Part shown: positions 62,701-64,000 of the stretch, in pieces | Position numbering within the stretch: the first letter of the stretch is position 1 | How the letters are laid out: each line of letters starts with the position of its first letter | DNA from: Platerodrilus igneus | Taxonomy: Eukaryota; Arthropoda; Insecta; Coleoptera; Lycidae | DNA: 64,000 nt | NCBI GenBank assembly: GCA_036346225.1 | Contig: JARFIW010001491.1 | Span: forward strand, 2,976,001 to 3,040,000 | Direction of reading: 5' to 3' | Notes under the pieces: generated by a model | What the model was told of the DNA's origin: nothing | What the model saw: the letters and a program-made list of their open reading frames with translations, nothing else | The model's database searches: none | Made by a program: the position numbers and the translations under genes

Positions 62701-64000
62701 TTCTATATTGCATCATTTTCTTTTATGGTTACATCATTCTTCCTGTATATGGTCATTTTCTCTTTAATTTTTACAATGGTCTTCCTGTATATTGTCATCT
62801 TTTTTAATTGTTACGTCAATCTTTCTGTTTATAGTCATTCTTTCTTCAATTGTTACATCAGTCTTTATAAATATCACTGCTTTCCTTAATTATTACATCG
62901 ATTTTTTTTGTCTATTGTCATTTTTTCTTTAGTTGTTGCATCGAGCTTTCTGTGTATTGTTATTTTTTCTTTAATTGATCCTCCTGTTTATTGTCATTTT
63001 CCATTTAATTGTCAGAAATTACATGTAGTTGTTGTAATTGTAACAAATGGATGTAGATATGAATTCGTATCATGACACTTTCAACCAATATGCGAATGAT
63101 TGCAATCTTTTTGTGGGTTAATTAACCAGTTATGCGAACTGGTGAAGTTAGTAAAGTCCTTTGGGAATGCTAATCGGCACACGATGGCTACAATGACTAT
63201 AGAAATAATTAAATTTCTCTGCTTTGTGTAGCTGCTTATAAAGTTACTTCAACCTCAGTGACCTTTGAGTTTCCAACTTGAAATATTAAATCTGATACTA
63301 CCACTGCCACGTTCATGTCAAAATTTTTGTAAGAACTCTCAAGCAATTACTAACTGCTTAAAATTTTAGTAGTAGATTTAAATAAAAAAGAAAATGCTGT
63401 TGAAACTCATGCCTTTAAGGCTTTCTGACAGCTTAGTGTCTAAAAATATTGTTGGCTTGAGTGTATATTGGTTGGCTCAACATAAAAGATTTTAAAACTA
63501 TTTAATAAATATAACTGAATCGATTAATTTTAAACAAGTGATAGAACATCCAATGCATATAGCTGAATACTCAGAAACCCTTAGTGATCTCTGTTTGGTT
63601 TCAGATTCAGATCTAGTAAAGTTTGTTGTATGGTACCAAGTATTTTTGCAGAGCATGAAGTAGTCAAGTGCTTGTTGCAGATACATTTCAAATTGACTGC
63701 ATGTATATATACAACGGTGAAAAGCATTACACAAATTAGGTTGTCCGATTTTCAAAAAGAACTGCTGTTGATACCTTGGCAAAGTGTAAGTCTCATATGG
63801 GGTGTTAAAACCAATCTTGCATATTTTATACATATTATCAGTTCATCATTCGACAAGCACGTGACACTAAAAGAAATTAAAATTACTAAACCAAATAAAC
63901 CATGGATTACTGATAATATTAGATTACAAATGCAGTTGCGGGACAAAGCATCAATAAATATTAAAAAAAAATTACTGCTACATTTTAATACGCACAAAAG
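59700..64000 (+). mobile_element. Plus-strand LINE split by a minisatellite
   Basis: ORF1 pieces at 59715-60350 (IKDLEHKVSSLKTIVGR coiled coil; FTKEDLTKKQMALLKEA C-terminal block). The ORF2 endonuclease N-terminal part is at about 60820-61140 (YDLFCISETF, DRDERGGGVCIYVK in shifted frames, LAVGCIY). Tandem repeats occupy 61141-63010. Endonuclease C-terminal and linker pieces follow at 63050-64000 (FNQYANDCNLFVG, LSDLCLVSDSDLVKF, KPNKPWITDNIRLQM). Order and strand agree, so both parts look like one element. It runs off the window before RT. Frame breaks are frequent. Confidence 0.65.
61141..63010. repeat. Minisatellite, ~41-bp unit, roughly 45 copies
   Basis: Imperfect tandem copies of a T-rich unit of about 41 bp. 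It reads ATTGTTACATCGATCTTCCT followed by GTATATTGTCATTTTTTCTT and A, with many substitutions and unit variants (for example GTTTATTGTCAT). Plus-strand hydrophobic frames here are by-products of the T-rich repeat. It ends sharply near 61141 and 63010 inside LINE endonuclease sequence. Confidence 0.9.

Noticed and set aside
61594..62889. Long hydrophobic open frames in the T-rich region, like membrane proteins
   Set aside because: They follow the ~41-bp tandem repeat and occur in several frames at once; T-rich DNA gives Phe, Leu, Ile and Cys runs by chance.
61141..63010. CRISPR-like array
   Set aside because: Units are contiguous and degenerate with no unique spacers, and the genome is eukaryotic; it is a minisatellite.

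Overview
The window is nuclear DNA from an arthropod, most likely an insect with a large, AT-rich, transposon-dense genome. This rests on the spliced WD40/SAM/U-box gene with GT-AG introns, and on mariner, piggyBac, pogo/Tigger, jockey/RTE/CR1-type LINEs, a Ty3-like LTR element and a tRNA-derived SINE. The order cannot be fixed from sequence alone. No rRNA, functional tRNA, CRISPR or bacterial operon structure was seen.

The only convincing host gene is on the minus strand and fills 18.3-58.6 kb. It is a WDSUB1-like gene (WD repeats, SAM domain, U-box E3 ligase). I rebuilt 12 exons (58507-58622, 58225-58455, 58082-58168, 41669-41889, 41287-41616, 40989-41229, 40768-40939, 34477-34619, 34142-34424, 18932-19222, 18686-18884, 18326-18639). 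Together they give one open frame of 2628 nt (875 codons plus stop). The product has 14 WD blades, readable as two seven-bladed propellers, then SAM, then U-box. Small introns are 46-57 nt. A few giant introns (6-16 kb) are packed with transposons. The first giant intron appears to use a GC-AG donor.

The most unusual structure is at 25.2-35.6 kb. A 1.8 kb block carrying two WD exons and a SINE occurs twice in direct orientation (25217-27012 and 33769-35582), with an LTR retrotransposon (27013-33777) between the copies. The right LTR stops short and joins the second block at a 9-bp microhomology. The duplicated exon pair is 426 nt and phase-neutral, so it could be spliced in frame, but it would spoil the 7+7 blade count. 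A joining of insertion-bearing and empty alleles, or an assembly merge of two haplotypes, explains the layout best.

Left flank (1-18 kb): LINE fragments on both strands, two broken copies of a multi-copy arthropod family (DUF7869-like), a stack of RTE-like LINE 3' ends, and a pogo/Tigger element with intact TIRs and a TA duplication. Intron contents of the host gene: a jockey LINE split by a 1.2 kb insertion (20.8-24.5 kb); the LTR element; a long-inverted-repeat Tc1/mariner-like element (35.6-37.0 kb); a related LTR plus primer-binding remnant (37.0-39.1 kb); and a nest of piggyBac, a LINE with a mariner inside it, and further LINEs (42.5-54.2 kb). Right flank (59.7-64 kb): a plus-strand LINE whose endonuclease region is interrupted by a roughly 41-bp minisatellite of about 1.9 kb.
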